Shown piece after piece: positions 22,787 to 34,955 of a stretch of 64,000 nt of DNA (the first letter of the stretch is position 1; each line of letters begins with the position of its first letter). Source of the DNA: Trissonchulus latispiculum. Taxonomy: Eukaryota > Nematoda > Enoplea > Enoplida > Ironidae. Under the pieces are notes generated by a model. The model did no database searches, had not been told where the DNA came from, and saw only the letters and a list, made by a program, of their open reading frames with translations. The stretch lies in NCBI GenBank assembly GCA_030248195.1, contig JASAND010028680.1:1-64000 (forward strand). The letters run 5' to 3'. A program made the position numbers and the translations under genes.

Positions 22787-23683
22787 ACCGGAAATCCAAC
22801 AGATCTGCAGGCCTAATACGGGGTCCCCGTGACCCTAGGCTGCAGAATCTGCCTTAAACCGCCGAACAGAACAATATGCAAACAAAACTTCACACCACGT
22901 TCACCCGAAAATTGACAATTTCACGTCAAACATACATCTAGGTTGTGAACAAAATAAATCCCTAATTATTTGTGACTAGGGGCCAGATTGCTACTCAATT
23001 TGGCCCAGTTCCTACCTAATATCTGAATGTTGCGCATTCATTCTGGCGTTTCCAAGACCCTTATCAAACAAGGGGAGTTTACATGGTATGCCCTCATTCA
23101 CGCTCACAATCACACAATCTTGATTCAACATTCACACTCCCGAAACGTGGCTAAACTTGGAACCTCATAACCCATAAGGAATTTACCCAAGAAGCCAATT
23201 CTACGTAAATTTGGGATTCGCATTCACACAATCATTGTCACAATCACACCAACAATTACACAAACCGCTGCATAACACATCACAAATTCTAGAAACCTTC
23301 TACCTAAATCTACCTATTCTTTGTATGCACCTTTTTTTGTCATAGTTTGAGATTAACAGGTCTCCGTCTGGAGCTTAAAATTTGTAATTTTGTAGTTTTG
23401 ACCGAGATTGAAAACTTTGGAACTTTGACAATTTTCTGGAAAGCTGCACGAGTAATAATTGCTCGGCAATTATTACTAAACAATAACAATCAGTTCCGCT
23501 AAGGACAGCTTTGTTAAATTAACTTTGGGGAAGCCGGCCATTCCCCTCAAAAAGTCCTTAATAGTTAAAACAGTTTCTGAATTTTAATTCCTATTAGTTT
23601 TGCGTAGCCGACCTGCACGAGTCACACTGCACAGTTACAGACAACATTTTTAGCTTCAGTAGCGCCTATTTTCACGAATACGG

Positions 23684-23706
23684 CCGGCAATTCCTAATTG
23701 TCGGCT
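23684..23706. repeat. GCCGGC palindrome, alpha copy 3
   Basis: GCCGGCAATT cct AATTGTCGGC; the arms pair with a single G-T. The A/B duplication breakpoint falls inside this palindrome (23,691). Confidence 0.75.
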
Positions 23707-23850
23707 GTGGGGAGAAACTGTTCCTACTGTAGCTCAGATTTAACATGAGGTCGTAACCAAGGGACTTCCTAACACAACTCAAGGGTGGGTCCCCACTCAA
23801 AATCCCGTTATTACTAAAAGAAACCCCAAAAACATGAAAAAGGAAAGGTA

Positions 23851-23970
23851 ACTGGCCATGAGGGCTCGCTGATTGAAAAGATAAAAAGAGCAAAAATACT
23901 GGCCACGAGGGCTCGCTGATTAAAACGTAAAATAAAATACTGGCCACGAGGGCTCGCTGATTTTAATTAG
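23851..23970. repeat. short tandem repeat CTGGCCACGAGGGCTCGCTGATT, three copies in A
   Basis: Three copies spaced 42-50 bp. Segment B has four copies (about 39,104-39,256), so copy number differs between the duplicates. Confidence 0.8.
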
Positions 23971-24390
23971 TGATGAGCCAAAAGGGCTACAATTTTTGAC
24001 TGAAATTCAAGGCCCGAAGGCCAAAAAGCAAAGGTAAAAGTAGGCCCAAAAAGGCCTTCTAAAACCTAGAAAAAGTGTGTTCCTGGTGCGAATCTGACCG
24101 AGCATAATACGCTCAATTGGCCCTCAAGTGTGCGTGTGTTGCTTCGTGTTGGCTCAGATCATCTCCTCTGACCTGTGTGGGACTGAGGAGATCCTAACTC
24201 GTGGTCCTAAGGGAGCGAGAAGTGCGTTGGGGATTCTACGGCCAAAACGCTGGCACACCAGGAGACGCACTTAAAGAGAGGGGGGATACACGACCGCTCT
24301 CGGCCGGAGCTGAAGCAACATTGACTGGAAATTCTGAATTTCCAGTGAGCCGGCCTCACGCCTGTTGCCGGTCATTTGAAGCGAACGGGA

Positions 24391-24410
24391 TTTCCAGACT
24401 CTTCTGGAAA
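24391..24410 (+). promoter_or_regulatory. heat-shock-element-like site in alpha copy 3
   Basis: tTTCc aGACt cTTCt gGAAa, three of four consecutive pentamers match the consensus. Another partial site follows near 24,515-24,545. Same relative position as 4,455-4,479. Confidence 0.45.
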
Positions 24411-26120
24411 TCCCCTTTGTGAGTGCAGACCCGACGTGGGCTGTTTGCACGCCTGGCCCACCGGGATGGAGATTTATGGGGGGTCTGGAGTTATGACCCC
24501 TTTGTATGATGAATTTCCAGAGCTGAATTTCCAGAAACTTTCCAGACTTTTTGGTTAACACGAAGGTAACCAAAGGGAAAGTTTCTGATCAAAATATCAA
24601 TTTCCTCGGAACGAAAAATGAAATAATACAAAATAATGGCCTCTCGGGGCCCGTTAAGAAAAAATAAATAATAATCGCCACTTTTACAGTAAAGTTATGT
24701 AATTTTGTGTTTAATATTTTTTAGGCGCTCCTTTATTCACAGGCCCCTTTCTCTTACTTTTGGGTACGATTTTTCGACCGAGAACAAGGGAGGCCGCTTT
24801 GTTAATCCCAGCGACAATTGCTCTCCCCCACTAGAGCTGGAAGTCCCTACCTGAAGAAACAGGAGGGCAATTGTTGCGCAATACTAGTGCATACAAAGAG
24901 TTACAAATTTTCTAGCTAATTATAACTAAATATTAATAATCTACGTATAAAACTACCTATGATAACTTAGTTTCCTTTTATTTTATTAATTTGGGAGAGG
25001 GTTATGCCCCCTCCGAACCTATTTTCACACCTAAGGTGTGTACTAAGTCTTCTTCTGCAAGGCAAATCTTTGCTGGGTGAGGGCCAACAGAAGCCCAAGA
25101 ATGAATGAAAGAATGAATGAACGTAACAACACGTGGTTGTTACGTTCTGTTACAAAGTTTACGTAAGGTCAAAATTAAATAATTAAAATGTAACTTCACA
25201 AAACTATTTTGACCCATATCTTTCGCATTATTGGGAGTTAAAAGACCGGGTTTGGATTTTTAGAACCAGGAAAAAATTGCCTTTCAGATAAGCCTAAGTT
25301 ATATTTTCACTAAAAATCTTCGAAATTCATTAATTATCACCTAACCACAGCTGATTAGGCCTAGCTAACACGTATTAATGTCCCTGAACCTTAGTTCATA
25401 CACCTAGCTACGAATAACTACATTTTAGTGACCCATCTTCCAACATGTAACCGTGTAAGACGTCTTTTGACAACATTTTCTGTAATAATTCGCTACTTCT
25501 TAAGTGATAAGTTTAATAAACTTTCCCCTTTACTAGTATTAGTTCACTTTAAATGAAATTTCGGACCACTTTCAAGCAACAGGAGGCCTGTCAAGACCTA
25601 GGAAGAGTAACGACTCCTCCGTTAATTGATCAGAAACTATGATTAGGGCCTATTACTGACCCTGGAGCGGTAACGACCCCTCCGTTATTAGTTAATACTC
25701 TGATGAATCCTTATTAGTTCATATTCCACTGGGTTCCTATCCTATTCTGGCATTATTTATGCGGGCTATAACGCTATTTCTAACCTTATTTCCTAAACCC
25801 ATATTCCAGTGAGTTCCTATTCTATTCTTGCGCTGTTTATTCGCGTCCTAACACTATTTTTATCCTTGTTCTCTAACCACGCTAGAACCTATGTCCCTAT
25901 TAGTAAATTTTCGGGCTATTTGAACCGACTGGCAACTCTGGTACTCACAAGATCAACAAAAGGTACAACACTTGCTTGGACGTTCACACACTGCATTCTA
26001 AGTTCTGAACAACAGATTTCAAGGAGCAACAAACAACTACAATTCTAATTCAGATCGCGATTAGTGGCTCTATGAGTTTACTTAACTTTTGGAGTTTTAA
26101 TTCATCCGTAACATTACATA

Positions 26121-29100
26121 TGATTAGAACTAGTTCGAGCTAGCCTATATACGACAGCGATTTGACAACCCAGCACGTGTGCACTTGAACTAAATACACT
26201 GTATGTACAAATTACGCATATGTAGGCATAAACTTTGATCATGATTTTCTCTTTAACAGCTGAACGGTTTGATCTGTTTCAAAAAGCAAAGTGTTCAGCC
26301 CTTGAAGCTCTACAAAACGGTATAACTTTTATCCCAATTAATTTTCACTAACTCATTAACACAACCAAGTTAACGTTAACACAGAAATGTTAAGCCTGCG
26401 CAGAACCCAATCTGCGCAGGTATTATTTAACTTTAAATATGTTTTTTCACTAATTATTGCATATTTTTCGGTACTGTAGGCGTAAAAAATGTTCAGTTTT
26501 TCAAGCCCTACAAGAATATGTAACTTTTGTTCAAGTCCGCGTTCATCAAAGTTTTGCTAATTTATATGCCAGTTTTGCACGAGTACTGACGTGTGCTCGT
26601 GTGAAAGGTTGGTTGTACGTGCGACTTCCACTCGGCTGGCTGCTGGGGTTGCCAGCGCCGGATCGAATAGCGGTTCGGTACGTCCCCTGTTAGGGCACTA
26701 GGATAGGTGGGGGTAGATTTAGAAGTAGAAGTAGTTCGGTAGGTCGGTAAGTCGGTAAGTAGGGACTGCGTAGAATGGCTGCTGAGACAGTGAGTGAGTG
26801 AGTTTTTGCATTTTTGGCATAAACCAATTAAAATTAATTATATGCGAAAACTCACTCAAAAAGCAGCCTACTAACCTTATTTTTGGATTCAGCAATTAAT
26901 GTAGGTAGGAAAACTATTCAGTCGTAGAATTTTAGGTCAAGTAACCGATAGCTACCAATTCTTAGTTAGCATTACGTACGCTTCAATAATTCAGCGCATG
27001 TAAGTAGGTAGGCAGTAGTTAGGCTAATTACAGTAAATAGTAGGTATTTGACCATCTTCCAACATCCGAAATTCACTTAAAATGCCAAGTTTCGTTCATA
27101 TTTGGGATAATGAGCGGACCACGGGAAATAAGTCTACTTCCCGTGGCAAAACAGCGAAAGTGGGCCAAAAGCAGGCCGGAAATGCAAGTATTGTTCAGTT
27201 ATTTTGTCTGCTCTAAAGAACATGCAAGCTTCTGTTAGAAATTGTTGGTATTAGTCTAGACCGGCCCAGGCGGCCCGGTTTGTGCGAGAAAAAGGTAGAA
27301 GCAAGCGAATTTTCAAATAAGGAGCAAACGGTGAACTTTTATACGTTTTCGGGGTTGTTTCGCCTAACTGCAAGTTCAATCAGGCCCGATTGGGCCCGAC
27401 AATAGAAACATTTTGAGTCATTTCGTCCAAGCAAGGAATTATGTCAAATCCAACCAAATCCAACGAAATACAACCCAAAAAATGGCCAAGAAGGCTCACT
27501 TGGTGACAAGAAATTACTAGAAACGGCTAACATTCCCAAAAAGGCAATAATCTACGGTTTGGAGTCATTTCGTCAATTCACAAGTTCAAACAGGGCCCAA
27601 AATGCACATTTTGGGCATGGAAAGCAAAAGAACGAGTAATGGTTGCTGGATCGATTCCCGCACCGTAACTTTGTGCTAATGGGTTTTAACCCATTTGATT
27701 CAGGTGCGGAAAGAAGCCCTGTCCTGCCGAAATTTGCATCCGAGATTCCAGTACGGTGGACCCAGTTCAGAACTTTGATTCAGTCAGATTATTGGTATCA
27801 GTATTGTCCGGAGAAGGACCTAGTCAATTTGGAAGCGATTATCAGTGAATTATATCAGTCCGAGTCAGTCTAGCGAAGGTACATTGGAAGCTGACTGATC
27901 TTGTAGAGTAGACCACGGCAGAGACAGTGACAGACCAAACCTGATCAAGTTGGGGGATCCGATTAACCAATACAGAGTGAACTTTTATTATCTCCTAAGC
28001 CAAAAACAGCCTTAACCCATTTTCAATTTGAAATGTCAATTTCCTGCATTCTAAAGTCCAAAATCGTCATCCCGGCCTCCTTGCTTTGATTCCCTTCCAG
28101 AAGACCAGAAGACCGTTGTTGTATAACTGTATTAATCTAGATCAAATTAGGAATAAGTAAGGAAGGACTTCCCAACTCCCAACTGTTTCGACTTCCTCAA
28201 ATTTCTGTCCCACATAGCATTCCTGAACTGTGTGTCGGAGCGAAAGCGGTGACCGACTTTCGGGGGCTCACCCAAAGACCGACCTTAGGTTAATCTTTAG
28301 TAAAGTAGCTTATTGTGATACTAGTTTGATAGTCCTATTGTAAGGGGACGTATAAAGAGTAACAAAGCACAAGCATATAGGATAACACACAGCATATTAG
28401 GGAACTTGAGTCGAGTAATCTGTAGGAGGAGTTAATAGAGTAGAACGGTGTAAAAGGCGTTAAGAGTATCGACCTTGTCCCAATAACTTAATCAAAGTTT
28501 GTAATATTATTCCAAATTGGAATAATATTAATAATAACCTAAAGGGAAATATCTGGCAACTCTGGTACAGTAAATTTGTACTGTATCTTATTATATTATA
28601 TCTGAACCGTTGGTATTGTAGTAGCCTTCTCATTGAACGCATAACTTGTAATAATTATAATCGTATCGGTTTCATTAACATTAAATCATCTGTGTGCTAG
28701 TTACTGAGACTTATTACGAGCAATAAAGGCGCGTTTGCCTACGAATACGGTGCGTTTACCGTTCAGCCACTAATCGCAGGAATCTAGGACGGAATCACCA
28801 CAAGTAAGTTTTTCTGGCAGTCTCTATCTCGAAGATCCAGTGCAGAAGTCATCCAAATCCAGTGCAGTCAACGAGAAGCAAGTGCTGACCCCGCTTGCTG
28901 TTCACTTGTGCTGTCAACGAGAAGCAGTTGCTGACCCCGCTTGCTGTTCACTTGGAAGTCAGGAGCCTCAAACGAACTCACCGACGAAAACCCCTACCAA
29001 GGTTAGCTGCAGAGAAACTCTGATTCTGGAACACCACCTTTCAGAGATCTGGTGCTTAAGTCTGTTTCATTGCGAGCAGACGTGCTGACCTTCCGTGTAA

Positions 29101-29156
29101 TTGAGAGATCAGAGCCTAGAGCAGATCGTGTCTCGGATCTTACTCACTTCATTACA
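26121..29156 (+). repeat. beta repeat copy 3
   Basis: About 3.04 kb, from TGATTAGAACTAG, with CTATATA about 25 bases further on, to CACTTCATTACA. It is the reverse complement of copy 2 at good identity. Palindromes include CCTGCGCAGA...TCTGCGCAGG near 26,396, CCACGGGAA...TTCCCGTGG near 27,119, 27,595-27,616, ATGGGTTttAACCCAT-type near 27,679, and 28,503-28,529. Near 28,850-28,960 is a short tandem repeat of GAGAAGCA..GTGCTGACCCCGCTTGCTGTTCACTTG. No coding ORF. Confidence 0.6.
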
Positions 29157-29590
29157 TATGTCAAGCCAGAACGGCTACAAACTTTATTGCATAACTACTT
29201 TAACGTTTATTGCAGAACTAGAACTTTATAACGAACACAAATCCCCGTTACACCTGGATTCGCCTCCTTTCGAGCCGATACCCTCCACCATTTTTGTCGC
29301 CCGGCCACATACAACATCCAGGGGTTTGAAATGAAAGTGGGAGCCTTCCGAAAAGGGTGTTCTTCCACTGTTTGTTTTTTGCGTATTAAAGTACGTACGT
29401 TCTATTTGTACACAGTCGAGCTTAAAAATAGGCAATCAAAAAATTTTTACCCCCTCCCTCAAATTTGATTTTTTCGGGCCACACCCCCATAGGTGTGTTA
29501 GGGCTGCCTGCTATAGCCAGAATACAAATATGTAAAAATATAAAAATATAAGACATGTAGTTTTCAAGGCAGATTTTAGAAAGTTTAAGG
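29157..29590. other. no recognisable gene; sequence between beta and a hAT element
   Basis: Begins with TATGTCAAGCC after the beta ATTACA and shows no primer binding site. It ends in the target duplication GTTTAAGG. Confidence 0.5.
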
Positions 29591-30114
29591 CATAGGTGTT
29601 ACGGGGATTTGGGGTGGTGGGCCCCTCCCCCGAAATTTTTTGGGGGGGGCCCCTTTTTAGACCCCCCCAAACCTCCCCCAAAAAAATTTTTCAATTTTTA
29701 TGCCAAAAATCGTATTTTCAGCCATTGCTAATGCCGAAAAACACGAAAGCATTAAGTAATTTTGACATTAGACAGTGTTTTTAAACTCAAGAACTTGATT
29801 GCCAACATGTTTCTGAGTCCAGAATGAGGTCAGTATTGAGTTTAGAAGTCCATAAAACCGTTATAAACGTGTATTTCTCGCGATAATAAACACGTTAAGC
29901 CAAAAATTTGGACTTTTTTGAAAAATTTTGCAAAATTTACCCTAAAAATGCCCAAATTTTTGCCATTTTTCGCGCCTTCGGCGCGACTACCCCACCCCCC
30001 CCAGTTGGGGGGGGGGGGGCCGGGGGCCCCCAAAAAGTTCTGGGGGGGTTGGAAAAATGGCTGGGGGGGGTTACCCCCCCAACCCCCCCCCCGCCCAATT
30101 ACACCTATGATATG
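29591..30114. mobile_element. non-autonomous hAT-like element, 524 bp
   Basis: Starts CATAGGTGTTACGGGG and ends ...ACACCTATGATATG, flanked by 8-bp direct repeats GTTTAAGG (29,583-29,590 and 30,115-30,122). The interior has very long G and C runs and the hairpin CGCGCCTTCGGCGCG near 29,970. No transposase. An 8-bp target duplication and short TIRs point to hAT. The copy in B is 43,893-44,432. Confidence 0.7.
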
Positions 30115-30122
30115 GTTTAAGG

Positions 30123-30918
30123 CGAGAAGCCGCAGAAACTGTCACTGGCCGGTCGACCGTCCCTATTTGGTTGGCGGGCCTGTTATTGGCCGGCGGCCAC
30201 CGGCGGGCGGGCCCAATGTGGACCCGGGCCGGCCGACTGTGGCAACAAATTTTTGATATATATGTATCACGATCACCCGATCACATTTCTTGGGTCGACC
30301 ACCAACCTTCCAACTTTTCCCCCCCCCCCCCCCCAGACCCAAAGTTCCTGGGAAACTATGCCTGGCCTTCTCGTGGGAGGTCTCAGTCCTCACAGGGGGC
30401 AAAATGTAGCCTGGTACACCTATGGATGAGGGGTAGCCGAAGTTAGGGTGTCTAGGGTCAGCTGGTTTTGGGTGGGGTGGGCATAGGTGTGGCTGGCGAA
30501 AAAAGTGGGGGAGGGGGTTTGAAAAAAGTAAGGAGGGGGGTTTGGCAAAAAAGGGGGAGGGGGGGTCGCCAAAAGTCAATTTGGGGGGAGGGGTAAGAAA
30601 AATTTTCGAGGGGGGGGTCGGCGAAAAATCGGTTTTTGGTCCAAAACTGAAGAATTTTCTCCATTTTAAGCAATTTTTAGCGATTTTTAGCGTAATTTAA
30701 GCAAACTTTAGAAATTTTTCGCTTATTTTCATCAATTTTTCGAAAAATTTCGAATTTTCGGCTAAAATTATAAAAAATTTAGGTAGGGGTTTGAAAATTT
30801 TTAGGGGGGGGGTGGCGACCAGACATGTGCAGGAGGGGAAGTTCTGGGGGAGGGGGTGAAGGGCGGCCGAAGGCCGCCGAAAAACCGGATTTTTCCGGTT
30901 TTTTACTCAGGTCTGGGG
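30123..30918. other. G/C-tract-rich repeat sequence
   Basis: Runs of 7-14 G or C separated by A/T-rich words, with several CATAGGTGT / ACACCTATG element-end fragments and the hairpin GGCGGCCGAAGGCCGCC near 30,868. ORFs here are low-complexity artefacts. Confidence 0.5.
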
Positions 30919-31239
30919 CAGTGGCGGATCCAGGGGGGGGGCCCGGGGCCCCCCCCCTTTGCGATTTGGGCCCCCTCCTTTGACATTCCGGGCCCCCCCT
31001 AGAAAATTTTTTCAGCTGTTTATAATGCATATTTCGAGTGAAAATTAAGCATAATTTTAATAAATTCCCCAAATTTTAAAAAAATTTCGCCTGCGGCGCA
31101 CTTATACTTCCGTGCTGCTTTATTACGTACTTAGTTCTGTGACAGAACTTCTGTCTCTTAAAGTATCTTCTATTTTGTTTCCTTTCTGTTTTGTAAGTAT
31201 ATAATTAATTGTACTCAACGCTTTCAGTTTATTTTATGA

Positions 31240-32251
31240 CAGGGTTTTTTTGTGCATTTTGTTGTGCATATGCACACTTTTTTTCCAAAATGCACACTCG
31301 AATTTAAAAATGCACACATAAATGCACAGTCAAATTTTGCTTCAGCTAACCGCAAAATGCTCTAAAAAATTTCCAAAATGCTTTAAATTTTGAAAAAAGC
31401 TCCAGCTTTTAGCTGGGGGCTGCCGCCCCCAGACCCCTGCTTCTTCTTACTATTTTTCGATCGATCCTAAAGCCACTAATTTTTGAAATATTTTTGCTTT
31501 AGGTTGTATATACCGTTGTATATACGTATAATACGTATATTTATACATTATACTGTGTGTTCCTTCATCGTCAAAAATAAAAGCTGGATTAACACGTTCA
31601 GCACTACTGACCCACCGGTGGGTCAGCCCGATTCCTACTGACAGACTGCTGACCCACCGGTGGGTCAGGTTAGCATGTAGTTTACAGAGAAGAAAAATTT
31701 TTTAGTCTGCGAAGCAAAAGATTCATGCGGCTTTTAGTGTACGGGAAAGGCAAAATTTCGCAAAATTGCACCATAAGAGGGAATTATGCCTGCATTGTTT
31801 ATACTTTTGTTTGTGAATGTATATATACTAAAATAATATTAGTCTATGAAGTAATTAACCAAAAATGGTATTAGTAGTGAACGTAAGCCAATTTCTTTTA
31901 AAGTATTTCTTCACATTTTCTTCCTATTCTCTACAACGGTACGAAGAGTACGATACTAGCTCTCATTGCCGTTTATTAAGCTGTTAAAATGGTACGAAAT
32001 TGTTCAGAAAAAATTCCTTTCATGTCTAAAATTCCAAAAAATTCTCAACTTCTGGGGGCTCGTCAGGCTAAGCGTGGGATTGCAGTTTAAGCTAAAAATA
32101 CGTAGAACAAACACAAAAATCGACCAAAAATGCACGTTCTAGTTCAAAATAAGCAATTTTTAAAAAATGCACACATTTTTTCCAAAATGCACACTATTTT
32201 TTAAAAATGCACAAAAAATGCACACTAGTCCGCGACCAAAAAAAAACCCTG
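31240..32251. mobile_element. nested hAT-like MITE, 1,012 bp
   Basis: Ends CAGGGTTTTTTTG and the complementary CAAAAAAAAACCCTG, with target duplication TTTTATGA at 31,232-31,239 and 32,252-32,259. Both subterminal regions are packed with AAAATGCACA(C) / TGTGCATTTT words, like the subterminal transposase-binding repeats of hAT elements. No ORF. Confidence 0.78.
31607..31668. repeat. pair of identical 20-bp palindromes
   Basis: CTGACCCACCGGTGGGTCAG occurs at 31,607-31,626 and again at 31,649-31,668, each a perfect inverted repeat. They lie just after TTAACACGTTCAGC (near 31,589), which could be the TTAA end of a piggyBac-like element, but no matching other end was found. Confidence 0.75.
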
Positions 32252-32616
32252 TTTTATGACTATATACCGGCTTATATTTATATATATTTACAAACTTTAT
32301 TTTGCTTTCATAACGTATATATATAAATGGGCAACGCAAGATTGATAATTGGCAGCTTCTGAAAGTGTTCTAGAATAAATCGTGGAAATGAAAAATTCTG
32401 AAAAGCATCCAATTCCCGTTTTTGTTTTCCACTGATCGAATATACAACTCAATAACTCATCTCATCTTAACTAATCTTTTTAAACATTTGAATTGCTGAA
32501 TTTTCCACGATTTCAAAAAATTCTTCAACTTCTGGGGGTCTCTGCCCCCCAGACCCCCCGTGTGCTTTTTGTGTATATAAATTCTCCATGCTTTGCTTCA
32601 CTCACGGGATATATAG

Positions 32617-33720
32617 CCATGGGGTGAAAAAAAACCCACCCCCTTTTTGGGGGGAAAAAAACCCACCCGCCTCCTGGGTCACGGGTTGGAGCTAGGAGCT
32701 CCAAAACATACCAGCAGAAAGCGCGACTCTTTCTAACCTATGTGTGCAAAGATCAGGTCATTTGGTTCACTCTTGCTCATTTTATGACATTTTGAAAATG
32801 ATACCTACTTTTTTGGTCCAACCTTCCAAAAATTTACCAAAAGTTTGGACCGATGTAACTTTTGACTGGGTTGGGTTAGAAAAGTTTTGCAAATATCTGC
32901 AATGATGGCAAGTCTTCCTCTTTGCACACAGCAAAAATTAGACCGATCCGATGCACCGTTAGACTGGCACATTGCCAAACGTGGCGGGGAAAAAAACCCA
33001 CTTTGGGGGGAAAAAACCCACCCAAATTTTTTTGAAAAATTTTTTACCAGCTCAACTGGGAAACAATTCGGGACTGTAGTACGATATTATCGAGGACGCT
33101 GCGTCACCCTGTGCTGTCAGATTTGGACAATTTTGAATACTTGGGTAGCTAGAGGCATAAAACCCTAAAAGTGCAATTTCGCTGCTGGATGACCCAGCAG
33201 AGGTCTAATTGTGACTTTTAATAGCCAATTGTACGTAAAAAACCATTCTCTACACGTTAGAATAATAAGTTTTATCAAATTACATCGTTTTTAGCATTTT
33301 TCAAAAATTGCCCTATGTTTATGTGTTAAACTTTATGAAACCTGTCCATTTGATGCTGCATTTTCAATGGCACATGAGATCTCATAAAAAGCTACCTAGG
33401 TCGGGTTTTTTGACTCATACTAACTAAAAAAGAGTTGAATTTTACACAGGAAGTGTCAGAATCGCGCTACGACAATTTTTAGGACCTGTGAGGGGTGGGT
33501 TTATTTTCCCCCCATTTGGGTTTTTCCCCCCCATTGGGTTTTTTCCCCCGCTACTTTTTGCATTATACCGGCCTAACGGTACAACCTAGAGAAGTGCAAA
33601 TGGGCTTAAAAGAAAGTTCTAAGTACGCCAAGTACGATGGTATATAGAGTTCTCAGCTAGCCCTTATAACAAAAAAGTTCCAGCCAAAATCCGAAAAAGT
33701 GGGTTTTTTCCCCCCATGGC
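32617..33720. mobile_element. TIR element with CCCAC-GGGGGGAAAAAA repeats, about 1.1 kb
   Basis: Ends GCCATGGGG(t)GAAAAAA and the complement TTTTTTCCCCCCATGGC, flanked by TATA(G)-type direct repeats (32,612-32,616 and 33,721-33,725). Subterminal GGGGGGAAAAAACCCAC words occur three times at the left side and as complements at the right. No transposase seen. Superfamily unknown. Confidence 0.6.
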
Positions 33721-33916
33721 TATAGTTGTTTTCCAATTGGCAAGTGAACTAACCTTTCCATGCACAATATTTTCTTGTACAAATATTTTGTTCCTGGAAA
33801 AAGCAAATTTTTACCACCCCCCCCCCCCGGAAAAGGGGGTTACCCCCCCCCCCCCAGAAAAATTTTTCAGCGGGCCCCCCCCTTTTCAAAATCCTGGATC
33901 CGCCACTGGTCTGGGG

Positions 33917-34947
33917 GGGGTGAAAACCCCCCCCCCCCCAAGCACACGTATGGTGGCGACCCCTCCATTTGGTGGGAGGGGTCCCCCCCTAACCATAGGT
34001 GTGGCCATAGGTGTGTGAGGCCCAGATTTTGAGATTTTTGGTCCCCCCCCAGATTTTTGGCCAAACAGTGGCCAAAAACGGCATAAAATCGAAAATTTAG
34101 GGGGGTCCCCCCACCCTCCGCCGGAACCCCCCCCCAGATTTTTTGCCCAGCCACACCTAAGGCAGGCCTAGCTTCCCTGGTACTTTGGGTCTGGGGGGGT
34201 ACATCTTGGAAGGTTGGTGGTCGTCGGTCGACCCAAGAAATGTGATGGGTGTACCACTGTACCCCCCACCACCAACCCCCCCCCCCCAGATTTCGGACCT
34301 CAGAAATTTCAAAAAATGGCCAAAAACGCAAAATTTTCCGTAATTTAGCCTTTTTTCAAAATAAGGCCTGTTTTTAACGTTTTATGCGTTTTTGCACCGT
34401 TTTAAAGTGATTTTAAGTCAAAATTTTAGAAAACTCAAAAAATGACCATATTTTGGCTTGACCATGATCATGACAACTTTTTGGGTCCAAAAAATCGCTG
34501 GGGGGGGTTCCGGTGGGGTAGCCGAAAGTTGGGCGAAGGTATGGCAAAAATTCTTGGAGGGGGTAAAATTGTAAAATTGGTCAAAAATTGGGGGGGGGGG
34601 GAAGGAGTACCGAGACTGGAAATTTTATGAAAACATCAAATTTCAACGAAATTTTTAAGTCAATGTAACAAAAAAGTAACTGACGAGGTGCGATAACGTA
34701 TATATGTTTGTGTTAAAAAGCCCCGAATACTGTCCCTAAGCCTTCTTCTTTATATTCCTGGAGCACGGTCCAGAGCGATATGAGGCATATCTTCTGAACC
34801 CAGATGCAGTCACAGTCTGACTCACAGATAACCCAGTGAGTTGAGGCTGATCTAAGGCAATGCCATCTGATCCAAGAACTGACCAGCTGATTCTACAGAT
34901 GGCTCATAGTTTCCCTGGAACTTTGGGTCTGGCTGGGGGGGGGGGTA
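33917..34947. other. G/C-tract-rich remnant DNA
   Basis: Continues the G/C-run sequence, with repeated fragments such as TTGGGTCGACC..GGAAGGTTGG and CATAGGTGTG ends. At 34,471-34,500 it holds CTTTTTGGGTCCAAAAAATCG, the unoccupied form of the target used by the element at 35,908. Confidence 0.5.
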
Positions 34948-34955
34948 AATTTTGG

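Larger units (their letters stand above)
22331..26118 (+). repeat. alpha repeat copy 3
   Basis: Best preserved full alpha copy, about 3.79 kb, from the tRNA-like head to ATTACA at 26,113-26,118. It is followed by TA and then beta copy 3, not by a primer binding site, so it is a solo copy or a partner of beta. Palindromes include 22,750-22,786, AGTAATAATTGC/GCAATTATTACT near 23,451, 23,684-23,706, CACACCtaaGGTGTG near 25,027 and GTAACAACacgtgGTTGTTAC near 25,122. From 23,691 on it belongs to duplicated segment A. No ORF with coding character. Confidence 0.65.
30919..33908. mobile_element. hAT-like element, 2,990 bp, containing nested insertions
   Basis: Terminal inverted repeats CAGTGGCGGATCCAGG and its complement at the right end, with a perfect 8-bp target duplication GTCTGGGG at 30,911-30,918 and 33,909-33,916. 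CAG-type TIRs with 8-bp duplications are the hAT signature. No transposase ORF was found. Two further elements sit inside (31,240-32,251 and 32,617-33,720), which explains its length. It is absent from segment B. Confidence 0.78.

Noticed and set aside
23851..23970. Possible CRISPR array
   Set aside because: Only three or four copies, spacers are short and AT-rich and partly alike, no cas genes, and the context is eukaryotic.
25680..25720. Hammerhead ribozyme suggested by a CTGATGA word
   Set aside because: No matching GAAA core and closing stems at the required spacing were found by eye.
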